Source of the DNA: Phialophora verrucosa
Taxonomy: Eukaryota > Ascomycota > Eurotiomycetes > Chaetothyriales > Herpotrichiellaceae
DNA length: 64,000 nt
Reading direction: 5' to 3'
Assembly: GCA_002099365.1 (NCBI GenBank)
Contig: MSED01000013.1
Coordinates: 868,001 to 932,000, forward strand
Below are positions 30,036-41,813 of this stretch, in pieces (position 1 is the stretch's first letter; each line of letters starts with the position of its first letter). The position numbers and the translations under genes were made by a program. A model generated the notes under the pieces. The model was given only the letters and a program-made list of their open reading frames with translations. It searched no databases and was not told the DNA's origin.

Positions 30036-31050
30036 ATGTCTTTCGCATCCTACCCCCCACCGCCCTACAAATTCGAACGCCTCGACAAAGACAAAGCCAT
30101 CCTCTTGATTGTCGACCACCAACTGGGCCTCCTCCAGCTGGTGAAGGACTACACGACCGCCGAATTCCGGAATAACGTCCTCGCGCACGCCGAACTGGGC
30201 AAGCTCTTCGACCTGCCCACCATCCTGACCACGTCGGCCGAGAACGGGCCCAATGGCCCCCTCCCCAAGGAAATCACAGACATGTACCCGGACGCGCCCT
30301 TCATCCGGCGCAACGGTGAGGTCAACGCCTGGGACAACCCGGACTTCCGCAGGGCCGTCGAAGCCACGGGCCGAAAACAAGTCATTCTAGGCGGCATTGT
30401 GACTGAGGTGTGCACCATGTTCTTGGCCCTCAGCCTGCGCGAGGCCGGGTACAGCGTGTGGGCGAACACCGAGGCCAGCGGGACCGCGACGCCCAAGCTG
30501 GCCGAGGATGCGAACCGACGGATGGAGAACGCGGGCGTCCATTTGGTGAGTGCTTTCTCTCTGTGCCCGACGTCCAGCTGGACCGTGTGCGCCAATCTGA
30601 TAAGATCTGTGGCGGTTCCATCTGGTGGCGCGTCGGATCTCACACGCCGGCATGATCTCATATTGTGTTTCTGTGTGATGTGGAGTGGATTGGAGTGGTG
30701 TGCTATGCGGCCATATGTACTCGTCTCGTTCTCAAGCTGACATGTCTACTCTCTACTCTACAGACCGGCCTCTTCGGCGTAGCCATGTTCCTGATGAAGG
30801 ACTGGAGAAACACACCCGGCACAGCGGAGGTGCTGCCGTTCTTGGACAAGGTAACGTCACCTCCATCGCGTCGAATTCTTTGACCTTTCCATGCCCTTTC
30901 CTCCGGCTCGACTCGATTCTATTCCAATCCGCACAAACTGACGACCTGCTCGGACAGTATTTCCCCGCGTATGGGATCGTCGCACGGAGTCACGGCTCGG
31001 CGAAGAAATCCGGCGAGATTGTCCCCGGGGAGGAACAGCTGCTGGGTTAG
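30036..31050 (+). CDS. Isochorismatase-family cysteine hydrolase, YcaC-like (three exons)
   Basis: 229-residue predicted hydrolase from exons 30036-30545, 30764-30850 and 30958-31050. Donors are GTGAGT and GTAACG, acceptors CAG and CAG, and all phases are 0. The fold is shown by AILLIVDHQLG with nucleophile-activating Asp 27, GEVNAWDNPDF, and GGIVTEVCTMFLAL with the catalytic Cys at 126, followed by TEASGT. The NAWDN block matches the YcaC subgroup, whose physiological substrate is unknown. The C-terminal exons encode TGLFGVAMFLMKDW and YFPAYGIVARSHGSA. Introns of 218 and 107 nt are long compared with neighbouring genes. Cytosolic, since no targeting signal is seen. Confidence 0.9.
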
Positions 31051-31546
31051 TGGTGGCGCGCCGAGTACAAGTACCAAGCACTGGCCGACGATTCTGCGGG
31101 TGTAGATGTGCCCAGCTCGATCGAATCTGCGAGGTTTGGAATGAGAACACGGGACGCCAACGGTGTCCCGCTCGGATCTTCCATGGTTGAGAGGCACGAC
31201 ATTTGAGAGATCTATGTTGTTGTATACAGCAAAAATAATACAGATATGTGGACTTGGAGGCAAGTCCAGGGCGCCACGCTTTGCTACAGTATCCCAGTCC
31301 CTCCTGCCTGATCCTTGGTTCCTGATCCTGGTCTTCGGAGCCTGATCTTTTCCCCCTGCAAGTCGAATGCCGACAGGCTCGGGGGGCGTTTCGAATCATT
31401 CATTTTACAATCGAGTGAGTCTCGTGCGCGTCCTTTCCCTAAGGTTTGTCTTTTTCTACTGACAATGGCACAAGCGCCAAGTTGGGTTCTTCCTTGGACC
31501 GAGCTTGGGCCCCCGCCGCTTCCAGTTCACAACTTACTACTATGAA
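31051..31546. other. Convergent intergenic spacer
   Basis: About 0.5 kb between converging genes. No gene or notable repeat is seen. Confidence 0.6.
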
Positions 31547-32668
31547 TCATACGGCGCTGTAGCCGCCCCTCGAACCTCCTCCTCCCACTGTATCAGCCAC
31601 TTTCCGCGACCAGTCTTTGACCAGGTAGGGGATGTCGCGGATGGTATCGCCATGAGGGAGCAAGTCCCAGCCACGGGCGCCATAGCGGTTGTAGTTCAGC
31701 CAGGAGCCGAAGATGAGGTAGGCGGCGATCCCGAGGAAAGCACTGTTGAAGGTTTGTGTCAGCAAATCGCCTGGCGGCACAGAGACAGCTGGTGCGTCAG
31801 GTTCCGGGGGGGACATACATCAAGATAAACCAGGTGAAGAAGCCCCAACCGCTCTTCTTGGCCTCATCACTATCCGCATAGTCTTCGCAGGCATACTTGG
31901 TGCGCCAATTCAACCTCAAGACCTCCAACTTCTCCTTGCCCTCCACCTGCCCGTAGCTCACGAACTCTAAACTCGACGTGCTGGGCGGGTCGGCGTTGTC
32001 ATCATCATCGCCTTTTTTATCGTCCTTGCCGCCTATTTGCCGCCGGCGTCTCTGCTCATTGCCCGTTCTGTCCTTGTCGCATTGTAATTGAATGACCGCC
32101 TTTTGTTTCATGTGGTTGTAATTCCCGCCGTTGAATTCGACCTGTAGACCGTCGGAGCTCGAATCCTGGGCTTTTAAGCGCGAGACCTTGGGGTCGAGAC
32201 TGGCGCCCGTGCTGGACTCGAAGTTTCCGGCCACGGGGATCACATTCTCGACCTCGACGTGTTTTTTGTCCGGGTCGTCGGCGGGGTTCCAGGAGCGCAC
32301 GACGCCGCATACTACACGCCGCGTCCCCAGCGTTAGCACTCGCCGGCCTTGATATCCTCCCCACTTTGCCATCGAAACGATCGGTACTGTGGGGGGGACT
32401 TACCTCTCGTCCCTGCCGGACACTGGTCCTGGTCCCTTATTCCTTCAAGCTTCTTCAGCGGCGCACACAGGTTCACCGTCCACGTTGTGTTGTATTCAGC
32501 CGGTGGCCTCGACGTGTCGTGGACACTGACGGAGTGTCGCCCCGCGAGCTTGGAGAGATCGAACTTCTTGCCATCCACGCGGATGTTCTCGCAGTCTATT
32601 GCTACAGCGGCGGCGAGATGTGACAGGGACAGGAGAAGCGACAGTAATGAGTAGGCTGTTGCCTTCAT
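31547..32668 (-). CDS. ATG27: Autophagy-related type I membrane protein Atg27 (three exons)
   Basis: 317-residue protein that cycles between Golgi, endosome, vacuole membrane and Atg9 vesicles and supports autophagosome formation. Exons (minus): 32668-32404, 32311-31819 and 31742-31547. Donors are GTAAGT and GTATGT, acceptors TAG and CAG. A signal peptide covers about residues 1-22 (MKATAYSLLSLLLSL). The lumenal part is a mannose-6-phosphate-receptor-homology-like domain with cysteines at IDCENI, NLCAP, DQCPAG, RVCGVV, LQCDKD and KYACEDY. A charged loop rich in Arg, Asp and Lys (EQRRRRQIGG, DKKGDDDD) interrupts it. One TM helix spans WFILIAFLGIAAYLIF, created only by correct splicing. The conserved cytosolic stretch YGARGWDLLPHGDTIRD follows. 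The protein ends exactly in YSAV, the tyrosine sorting signal known from yeast Atg27. Confidence 0.94.
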
Positions 32669-34623
32669 GGCTGCTGGTCGGAGGCGAGGGAGGAACTGAC
32701 AGATGTCGAGAGAAGCGAGGATGAGGCGATGCGCCGGATTGTCGGGCGGGTCGCGGGTCTTTGGGGATGATGCAACCAAAGCTTCGCCAAAGCCAAACGA
32801 AAAGGCCCGAGAATGAACGGCAAGAAGAAGGGAAGAGTGCTGGAAAAGAGGTGGAGGAGGAGGAGGAGCAGCTTTGGGCAACTGTCTCCAGCACAGCACG
32901 AGTACAAGAAATGATCAATGATCAATGATCAAGGATACCTGCCTGCTTCGCCCAACGGAGACACCACACGCCATCTGCATGATGTCGATTCCCAATCCGT
33001 CTTCCACGCCAAGCCCCAAGGGGCCCTAGGAGCCCAAGCGGCGTTTGCTTCTTTCCCCACTAGGCACAATGGTTCTGCCGCTTAGACGAGCCCGAAGCCC
33101 TGCAGACGCGCTGAAGCTCACAAGCACGAAACATCATTGAGGAAATACGTCCTCTCCATCTTGATCGATGTCGGAGCATTCTTGCCACAAGTCACCCGGA
33201 TCTACTTCAGAGTCAAGAGCCGGCTACACTCAGTATGTATCCAGCTGTAGCTCGATGGTCTATCCGAGTTGCGCAGTTCGTGCATGCTTGGGCTTCTGCA
33301 AGACTTCGCTGTGATGCAGCCGGGCGTCTCGATATTGAGCCTGTATAGGTACAAAGGACGAGTCATGGACTTGTCAGAAATGGCTACGGCATCACCTGGC
33401 TGATCATGACATACGGTATTCTCGGTGAGCCACGAATGAGAGATAGTGGAGAAAACTTGCAATCATCAACGTCCGGCTTTGGAGAAGTACAACACATCAA
33501 CCGCGAATGGTACATCTTCCAGTTGGATTTAGGGCGTCACGAGGGAAATGGTGTATGGGAAGGAGTGTCCGGGACTGGTCTTGTGCGAGAGAAGTTGTGA
33601 TTCCAGCGGTGTTGCTTCAGGGTGCCGGATAGGTGCAGATCGCATCAGTGCCACCCCGAAGCATTCGTTTCCGGGCTGCCAGGCCCTGAGAGTAGGGGAA
33701 AGCGAATGAGTCTATCGTTGATTTTCGACAGGTGGAAAACCGTCCGACTAATGAGCCAGAGGCTGGACCATGCCAAGTATGTCGGCGCCTGGTGCGATGC
33801 TTGTGAAAAGCTTTTTTGCCTGCTGATTGATTAGCAAAGGTACCTGGAATGGTCAATCAGGCATTTTCCCTGCCAGAGATGGATCCCATGTTCGAGTACA
33901 CAGTGGCGGCCTTCCTAGCGTCGAGGTCGTCTGATGGCACGAGTTAAGCAAAGGTCCTGCAAAGCACTCCACGGAGTCGGGGCCAGTTAATCCCAGCTGT
34001 GGAAAGGGGACTGAGCCCAACATCAGGACCTGTTCGACACAACGTAAATCTCAGACTTGGGCTTGTCGCGACGAACGTCCGCGGCGACCGTTCGCGACTC
34101 ACACCAACGACTCTGTCGTCGGCGCATGACTCGAGATGAAAACCCGGCGACACATCCATTTGCACGCCCTGTTAGGCCAGAGAAAGCGAAACAGAAGAAA
34201 AGGTGCAGCATCTCATCTCATGACCTCGTCGTAAAAAGACCAAAATCAGTGCGGAGGTAATTGCGGAGGACTGAGCACTTTGTCCCAAGTATTACCGGGG
34301 AAGCAAGCGCGACTTGTTCTTGTTCGTACCTCGTACTCTGCGTATCGCCGTCGAGGTTATCTCAACCAATGGGATTGACGCAACCTTACCCCGGTGGTCT
34401 TACAATCGCGAGTGGGTGCGAGGTAGAGCTACGAAGTACGGAGTAGATCGGTGGCCTAACTTAGGGCCTACTATGTACGGCCTAGGGCTTCTCTCTACCA
34501 AGACCCTTGTTCTCACTCCTTGGATCCTATGGATGACACGTACGAGTACATATCTCGGTAGTTGGACACCACCGTGTCCGTGGGTTTTGAGAGTCCAGGT
34601 CCCAGGCCGATAGAACGGAAACA
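32669..34623. other. Divergent intergenic region (ATG27 / GNAT gene)
   Basis: About 2 kb without a supported gene. Open frames are short and lack motifs. One TACGAGTA (34541-34548) and one TACGGAGTA (34437-34445) occur in the right end, shortly before the GNAT start. Confidence 0.5.
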
Positions 34624-35587
34624 ATGACTGAGAGCGAACAAGCATCGACAGCGGGAGCGACCCCGGTCTTCCGCACAGCCGCACCGCACGAGGACGACCT
34701 CCTCTCAAGAATACTCTGCAATGCATTTCTTCCGCTATGGTGAGTCCGTGGAGAGAAGCGTCGATTGCAAGAGGAATACAATCTGGAGAACGACAACATT
34801 GCTAATGCTGAGTCCCTCGCCCTGTAGGAATCACAACTGGTTCCACGGTGTGTCCCATCCGCTCGAGCCCGTCACAATCGGCACGCTGGACAGCGATCCA
34901 CCGATGAGCAGACTCCAAAGGTCGCGAGTGCGCTTCTACCTCGCCTTGATCAAGGTGACCAGACTGATAGGCGGGATCGTGCTCGTCGCCGAAGTCCCGT
35001 CCACGACTGACGCCACGACGGCGACGGCGACGGCGACGCCCGACATTGGTGCCATCCTCCTGTGGCTCCCACCCTCGAAGCGACTCGGCGCCTTGGCTAT
35101 CCCCACGCTCTGGCGCTCGGGCATGCTCTCGCTCATGCTGCCCTGGCACTACGGCCTGACGGGCTTCCATCGCATCCAGCTCGTCTTCGAGGGCAATATT
35201 GCGAAAATGTGGGCGCGCACGCTCCCGGACCTCTCGCTGCCGCGGGGCCGGGGTATTCAAGAACGCGACTGTGGCTTCGTGCAGATGATCGCCAGGAACC
35301 CAAAGTACTCGCGCAAGGGGTACGCGTCCGAGCTGCTAAAGTATCAGATCGGCCGCCATTTCGCCGAGTTCCCCGACAGGCCGGTGCTGTTGGATACGAC
35401 CACCCTGCAGGGCATCCGGGCGTACGAGAGGTTGGGGTTCAAGCTGTTGGCCGAGATGCCCGTGGAGACGGGGACCGATGCCGCGGGGATGAAGTTGGCC
35501 AAGGACGCGAGCGAGGAGGTCAAGAAGGAAGCCCGCCAGATTTGTGTCCAGAGGGTGATGGCGAGGCTTCCGGAGGGGAACTACTAA
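34624..35587 (+). CDS. GNAT-family N-acetyltransferase (two exons)
   Basis: 291-residue acetyl-CoA-dependent N-acetyltransferase of unknown substrate. Exon 1 (34624-34739) encodes MTESEQASTAG and RTAAPHEDDLLSRIL. Exon 2 (34828-35587) resumes after an 88-nt intron (GTGAGT donor, GTAG acceptor), joining through a Trp codon to NHNWFHG. The acetyl-CoA-binding part is IARNPKYSRKGYASELL, where RKGYAS takes the place of the usual R/Q-x-x-G-x-G/A loop. The following helix and DTTTLQGIRAYERLGFKLL are the typical C-terminal GNAT strand and helix. A simple in-frame GAC GGC tract at 35014-35040 encodes alternating Thr and Ala in a loop. No targeting signal is seen. Confidence 0.87.
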
Positions 35588-36995
35588 AGACGACTGGGAA
35601 GTGGGAAGTAGAAATCGCAACCTGGGGACCATGGCTGAAGGCTTGAGCCGCTATGCTCCAATGCAGCCTTATAGAACCAGCCGACCAATTAGGTCCTTAT
35701 ACCGGTGTTCATCAAATACCTATTCTACAAGATGTTAAGCTTGTGGTAGAATCTCACATATACCAACTACTGTGTCTGTCCTGTCCGGGACCCCTCCTGC
35801 GCCCAATCATTGAACCACACATGTGCGTGACAAGTCACCCTCGTTACAAATCATGCAGTGAGCGGAGTACGGAGTACAGAGTGAGTGCGTGCATACTTTG
35901 TTTGCATTCGACCGGCGCTGGTGGCCGGTGGTGCTCTGGTTGACTTAGAGCACCCGCTTAAGCTCATCTCCGGCGTCGAGCTATTGATCGATTTGCCGAA
36001 GCTCAGCCTGATAACGAGGCGCTCGCGGAACGAACTGAAGCTATCTGTTTCTGTCCAGGCATAGGCCCCAATGAGAAGGATCCAGGGCCAATGAGAAGGA
36101 TCCAGGGCCAATGAGAAGGATCCAGGGCCAATGAGAAGGATCCAGGGCCAATGAGAAGGATCCAGGGCCAATGAGAAGGATCCAGGGCCAATGAGAAGGA
36201 TCCAGGGCCAATGAGAAGGATCCAGGGCCAATGAGAAGGATCCAGGGTCAGGCGGAGAGATGTCTTGCTCATGGTAGACCAGCTGAAGGTTACCGGGTAT
36301 AGATATGAGGTCCGTTGTTAGCTTGTAGCGGGCCTTATGGAGTGGCGTTTGTCTTCTGGACAGCAAGCAGACTGACCAGCGCGACACACGCTGAAGCCGG
36401 GCTTCAGGCCTGATACGGCTGCTCGTTCTGCTTCGGAGCCATTGCGAGAATAAGTTGTGCTAGCCCTCCTTTGGTCCGACTGAGCGAGCGGCAGCCATCA
36501 AAAGAAGTCTGCCTTCTAACAGTTTGCCAAGAAAGCTTTCCTTACCTGGTGTTTGAACGACAAAGGTCGCCTTGAAAGATCGCATTCTTTTAGGCCTCCG
36601 TGCCTGGCCACTCGTGCTAGCAACGCCAGGCCCCCAGTACATACGAAATGGGTTAGCCACTCACTCCTCATTTGCAGGCAGATGACATGCAATGGCAGCA
36701 TCCGACCGTCTCCGGAATTTCCACAGAAATCAGGCTGTTCTGTTCGCGCATGGCTGATGCAGATTATGACCTTTTGAGCACAATCCATGGTTTCGGGAAC
36801 GAAGGGAAGGCCTGGGTGGGGGGAGGAGTTGTATAAGAAGCCCTCCGGGCCAAACACGGCTCCTCGCTCGCTGATACAACCGCCTGAGTCGCGACACCAA
36901 CAGGCGAGAATTGAGAGACACCGTGAGAACTCGACCCAGTTCTCCCAAATTTGAACAGCTTCCACGCCAATCGAGCACTAATCTCAGTCATCCCT
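35588..36995. other. Intergenic region with minisatellite, upstream of GMC oxidoreductase
   Basis: About 1.4 kb. It contains the 20-bp minisatellite described separately and a TACGGAGTA at 35868-35876. Frames open through the repeat are artefacts. No gene is supported. Confidence 0.6.
36071..36250. repeat. 20-bp minisatellite, nine copies, with a CCAAT pentamer per copy
   Basis: Nine head-to-tail copies of a 20-base unit starting ATGAGAAGGA and ending TCCAGGGCCA. Only the last copy has a visible change (GGGTCA). Each junction forms CCAAT, the first at 36068-36072 and then every 20 bases up to 36228. The period is not a multiple of three, so translated frames repeat every 20 residues. Confidence 0.97.
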
Positions 36996-38639
36996 ATGGG
37001 TTCCACCGAGGACACATTCGACTACATCGTAGTCGGCGGCGGTCTAGCGGGCTGTACATTGGCTTCCCTCTTGTCCAAGTCACCCACGTCGCCGTCTGTC
37101 CTTTTGATCGAGGCTGGCGCCGACGTGTCGAAGCATCCACTGACACAGGCGGCGCTGGCTTGCTTCGCCGCACATGGCTCGGACATCGACTGGAATTATA
37201 CAACCGTCCCACAGCCTCATCTCAACGATCGCAGTCTGTACAATGCCGCCGGGAAGGCACTTGGTGGCGGCACCGCAACGAACTATGCGTCTTGGACCCG
37301 AGGCTCAAGGTTCGACTACGACCGATGGGCTCAACTTGTGGGTGACAGTCGTTGGGGTTATGACGGCTTGCTGCCTTATTTCGAAAAGATAGAAAAGGAC
37401 CACATAACCAGTGTGGAAGTTTCGAAGAGCAGCCCGAATCGCAAATACCCCTTGCGCGAGAGGGTACTGCAAGCATGGCTCGATCTCGGACTGGAGAACA
37501 TTGGCAGTGCCAACAGCGGCGAACCCATTGGAATCGGGGAGTTTATTGAGAACTGGCGAGACGGCAAAAGGCAGCTCGCCAGCGATGCCTTTGATTTATC
37601 CAGCGTCACCGTCATGACTGAAACAGTTGTGCAGAAGGTTGTACTTGAAGAGAGACAGGGAAAGCTTACCGCCAAAGGAGTGCAACTGCATGATGGAAGG
37701 CAACTTCCGGCGACCAAGGAGGTCATACTCTCAGCCGGAGCATATCGCACACCACAGCTTCTGCTGCTCAGCGGCATCGGACCCACCGAGGACTTGCAAA
37801 AAATTGGTATACCGGTGCATCTGAACTTGCCTGGCGTTGGGAAAAACTTGCACGATCACCTTCTGGTTGGATTTGCGTTTCGGCTCAAGGATCCAGCAGC
37901 TGGTTTTGCGATGGGCGGCGCGGCTGGTCCTTGGGCGCATCCGGCATATCAGTTGGGCCTTCCTGGAGACTGGATCGTGAACGAAAACGTCCCTAAATCC
38001 TTTTTGGAGGCAGCTGTGGAAGCCGATGCCGCCGCCGGTCATGACCAGGAAAGCCAAGAGTATGCGAGCTCCCTTCTTGATTCTCGCGCAGCCCACCTTG
38101 AGACGGTTGTTATCTACGTGCCTGGAGGTCCCCCACTCACGAATACGCACGTACCTCTTGATGGTACACATATTGGTGCTGTAGTTGGAGTCATGTCGCC
38201 CACTTCACGTGGCAGGATCGGTATATCGTCAGCTTCGGCACTAGACCCACCTGTCATTGACCCTCAGTACAACAAGACGGAGGTCGACCGGGCCCTGATG
38301 CGCTATGGCATAAGGCGCTTGCTGAGGGTGGTCCAAAGCTCTCTAGCCGACATTGTGACGTCGGAGAACCCTCCGCCACCATTCGAGCCTTTGACTGACG
38401 CATCTTCTGACTCGGAAATCGACGCGCGTGTGCGTTCGGAGGGTCGGACGTTCTTCCATGCAGGAGGCACCGCCAGTATGGGATCCGTGGTAGACAAGGA
38501 ATTGCGAGTTATTGGCATCAACGGATTGCGCGTCGTCGATGCAAGTGTGCTTCCAGTACCAATTGGCGCACATCCACAGGTTGCAACCTATGCCCTTGCT
38601 GCTCAAGCTGCAGACCTATTGGCACAAGCTAAGTTGTAG
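36996..38639 (+). CDS. GMC-family FAD oxidoreductase
   Basis: Intronless 547-residue glucose-methanol-choline oxidoreductase that would oxidise an alcohol using FAD. ATG 36996 (MGSTEDTFDY) is chosen because it sits directly before the FAD-binding strand; the open frame upstream lacks an ATG. Motifs seen are DYIVVGGGLAGC (GxGxxG), LLIEAGAD, GGGTATNYASWTRG and the second GMC signature ILSAGAYRTPQLLLLSGIGP. The C-terminal substrate domain includes HAGGTASMG and the catalytic-region His in GAHPQVATYA. No signal peptide is present, so it is probably intracellular, unlike secreted glucose or aryl-alcohol oxidases. A transporter gene follows on the same strand about 0.9 kb downstream. Substrate is unknown. 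Confidence 0.92.
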   Translation: MGSTEDTFDYIVVGGGLAGCTLASLLSKSPTSPSVLLIEAGADVSKHPLTQAALACFAAHGSDIDWNYTTVPQPHLNDRSLYNAAGKALGGGTATNYASWTRGSRFDYDRWAQLVGDSRWGYDGLLPYFEKIEKDHITSVEVSKSSPNRKYPLRERVLQAWLDLGLENIGSANSGEPIGIGEFIENWRDGKRQLASDAFDLSSVTVMTETVVQKVVLEERQGKLTAKGVQLHDGRQLPATKEVILSAGAYRTPQLLLLSGIGPTEDLQKIGIPVHLNLPGVGKNLHDHLLVGFAFRLKDPAAGFAMGGAAGPWAHPAYQLGLPGDWIVNENVPKSFLEAAVEADAAAGHDQESQEYASSLLDSRAAHLETVVIYVPGGPPLTNTHVPLDGTHIGAVVGVMSPTSRGRIGISSASALDPPVIDPQYNKTEVDRALMRYGIRRLLRVVQSSLADIVTSENPPPPFEPLTDASSDSEIDARVRSEGRTFFHAGGTASMGSVVDKELRVIGINGLRVVDASVLPVPIGAHPQVATYALAAQAADLLAQAKL

Positions 38640-39544
38640 AGGGTCTGGCTGGAACCATGGGATGTAGTCCAAATTCAACTGTAGCAATCTGCCCGGCTGT
38701 CATCCATTGGAGGGCGTGTGGTGCGATTGCGCACATATTTGCATTTTCTCCATCTGTACTTCTGCACATCGAACTCTATTCTTTGTCCTTGTAGACCAAT
38801 CAGGAGAATATCGACCGTCTTGATACCGAGGTCCGAGCATTCCCAGGCCTATATCGATGCCCATCCCCTGACCCAAGACGCAAGAAGTGGGCGAAAATCG
38901 TTCTCGCCTAGACAGGGGATGCCGTGGAGCGGAACGCCCAGGAGTCCAGAGTTGGTGGCGAGCTCGGTAAGCTTGGCGGGCTACCCCGGATTTTCGACAG
39001 AGATGCAGATCGGCAGAAGGTGACGGCAGTGAAACCATAAATCGGAAAAGGGTCTTCGAGCCCGTGTTTGAGTCTCCTCCATCTAGAAAGGGCTGGATAG
39101 ATCCCTGAGCATTGGGGGGAGAAGCAAGATTCGTATGAAGCCGCCGCCGCATCGCTCTGCCGCCAGCTGGCATGCTCGGATTAAGTCCTTTTGGATCGCA
39201 CTGAGCTCTTCGTCGGCAGGCAATGAATGCTGGTCGTCGGTCTTGGCGACAGCGCGGCGGCTTCAGATTATGGAAGGGGCCAAGGTGCCACGATGAGGGG
39301 TAGACAGCGGGACCTACTCATTGAGCACACAGCTTGCGAGACAAGGACCGCCAAGTCTCTTGGTAGGAGAAAGTGCCTCGTGTTCGAATCCTTGCCATGA
39401 CCTGGGCCTGCTGAATCATGAGATATATTGTGTCCCATGGCCACGGACCTAGCTCGACCAACATCAGCGTTCCGCTTGCAACAGCAACCAGGCGTTGTCT
39501 CCCATTCCATCATCCCATCAGATCCGGCCTTCCTTCCATGCATC
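38640..39544. other. Intergenic between GMC oxidoreductase and MFS gene
   Basis: About 0.9 kb without a supported gene. A tRNA-like T-loop string near 39378 has no matching stem. Confidence 0.55.
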
Positions 39545-41413
39545 ATGTCTGGTAGTGACCAGGAGAAATATAGCGGCTCGTTTGAGCAGAAATCGGATGT
39601 GGTAGCCCACGATCAGCCAGGTCCTAACGAAGATGCCCTTTACTTTGACAAACGCAGGGAGAACAAGCTCATCCGTAAGATTGACTTCCGTCTGCTTCCG
39701 ATTCTGGGGGCATTGTACTCCATTGCGCTCATCGACCGTGTCAATGTGAGGAACCATCATCTTCTGCCGGAGATCACAAACTCTGACGAAATCAGATCTC
39801 CAATGCCCGAGTCGCGGGTATGGGAGCAGACCTTGAGCTAGAAATCGGGAATCGGTATACTGTGGCTCTCGTCGTGTTCTTCCCACCCTACTTCCTGTTT
39901 GAGGTACGCGACATCTTGCGTGAGGCTGGGAGTGTACCTGCTGACCAGGCTGCAGCTGCCGTCAAATATCGTTCTCCGCCGCGTTGGAAGTGCCAACTGG
40001 CTGTCATTCATAGCCTTCGCATGGGGTTGCACAATGCTCGGCCAGGTAGGACTTTTCCTATTTCGTGACTGCGAGTTGGCGCTTAAAAGAACATAGGGAT
40101 TCGTCAAGTCGTACGAAGCTCTCGCTGTGTGTCGCACAATCCTGGGCCTTTTCGAAGCAGGTATGGGTGACTCGGAGCGCTTTGCGTCGTACTGACCTGG
40201 CCGTTGCCAGGGTTCTTCCCAGGGTGTGTGTATCTGATCTGTTGCTGGTACGTTCGGTATGAGGTGCAGAAACGGTAGGTGTCTCAAATGTAATTTGGCG
40301 GAAAATGTGTTGACCTCTCATTCAAGGCTAGCCTTTTTCTACATCCTTTCCGTGCTTGTCGGTGGCTTTTCCAATATCCTGGCGTATGGCCTGATGCAGA
40401 TGGAAGGTGTTGGCGGCCAGCGGGGGTGGCAATGGATCTTCGTGAGTGCAGAGGGACTAAATCATTCGTGGGCAGTTGAGACTGACTGAGGCAGATCATC
40501 GAAGGCATAATGACAGTGGTTGTTGCCATCATCGCATGGTTCATCATAGTTGACTTCCCGGATAAAGCTGAGAAAAAGGGTCTCTTGACCCACGAAGAGG
40601 CTGCATTCATCGTGCGGCGGATTGAGATCGATAGAAACGATGCCGTTCCAGATCCTCTCACCTGGGCAAAGTTTTTCCATCATCTCAAAGACTGGAAACT
40701 CTGGGTATTGTGAGTTTGCCGCTAGATCCTTCGACAGAGGTCTTTTAACCATTCCTAGCGCAACAATGTTCATGTCGACGACTATGCCAGCGTATGCCTT
40801 CGCATATTTCACGCCGGTCATCGTCCAGGTATGCGTCATTCTTCGTCCTCGAGCTTGGAGAAGAGCTAATTCGTGGAAGGGTATGGGTTACACCGCAGGA
40901 ATTGCCAATCTCCTTTCGGCACCTCCAGTTGTCTCGGCCGTGGGCAGTGCTTTAGCATTCGCTTGGGTCGGTGATAAGTATCACGTCCGTGCTCCGATCA
41001 TTGCAATTCAGGCAGTTATCGTGATCATCGGCTTGATGATTACCGCGTACCATAGCTCGGACGGTGTGAGGTACTTCGGCATCTTCCTCGGGATTGCTGG
41101 ATGCCAGGGAAACATTCCGGCCATTTTGGCCTACCAGTCCAACAACATTCGGATGCAGTCCAAGAGAAGCGTAGGCAGCGCTCTCCAAATCGGATTCGGC
41201 GCGATTGGCGGCATCATTGCCTCCACCGCCTTCAGCCAGAATGAAGCTCCCTACTACAGGAGCGGACTGTGGGCCACTGCAGCATTGCAGTTCTATATCC
41301 TAGGATCAGTCGCCTGCACTTCATGGTACTTCTGGAAGAAGAATAGGCAATTGGATGCGGGAACACTTGAGACGCCGATTGAGGGACAAGAAGGTTTCAA
41401 GTACACTCTTTGA
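39545..41413 (+). CDS. MFS transporter, Dal5/allantoate-permease type (nine exons)
   Basis: 486-residue major-facilitator transporter of the anion:cation symporter group, which carries allantoate, nicotinate, pantothenate or related organic anions. Exons: 39545-39745, 39796-39903, 39956-40045, 40097-40160, 40211-40274, 40327-40441, 40495-40709, 40759-40828, 40880-41413. All eight introns are 49-53 nt with GT-AG ends and consistent phases. The spliced product restores the family pattern: IDRVN/ISNARVAGM, VVFFPPYFLFE/LPSN, WGCTMLGQ/GFVKSYEALAVCRTILGLFEAG/FFPGCVYL, CCWYVRYEVQKR, LAYGLMQM, GWQWIF/IIEG, and then TM7-12. The full set of roughly 12 TM segments is present. It lies downstream of the GMC oxidoreductase; uptake of that enzyme's substrate is only a guess. 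Confidence 0.93.
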
Positions 41414-41813
41414 GCTTGGATGTCGCGCAGAAGAAGGTTGAGAGAGGAATGCGAAGTAGTGCAGAATATTAGGAGCAGTCGGGCGAGGCGAGGGAGGATT
41501 GTACGATACCCGAGGCAAAGAAAGCGCGATACTTTCCACGTCACGTGCCATATTAAGCCACGAAGAAGCGCAGTCTGACCTGATGATTCGCTGTATAGAT
41601 TTTCGGGGGAGCAGACAATCTCCTCCAGCTCATTCAATCGTGGGCTTGACCTCTTGCTACCGCCCACTGCAGCGATTTCTTGGAAGTCCTCCCTGTGGGA
41701 TCCTGCTCCGCTATGCCGGGACACTGGGGGTGACACGAGCAGACCTTCCCCGCTTGAGTTTCGAGCTTCGAAAAGTATTGAAAGTCAGTGCGCGTTGAGA
41801 CCAAATCCCCAGG
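41414..41813. other. Intergenic
   Basis: 400 bases with no supported gene. Confidence 0.55.

Noticed and set aside
36003..36272. Minus-strand frames through the minisatellite
   Set aside because: They repeat every 20 residues because the 20-bp unit is not a multiple of three; no start, signal or flanking domain supports a protein.
39360..39400. TTCGAAT string resembling a tRNA T-loop
   Set aside because: The flanking bases do not pair into a T-stem and no acceptor or anticodon arm can be drawn.
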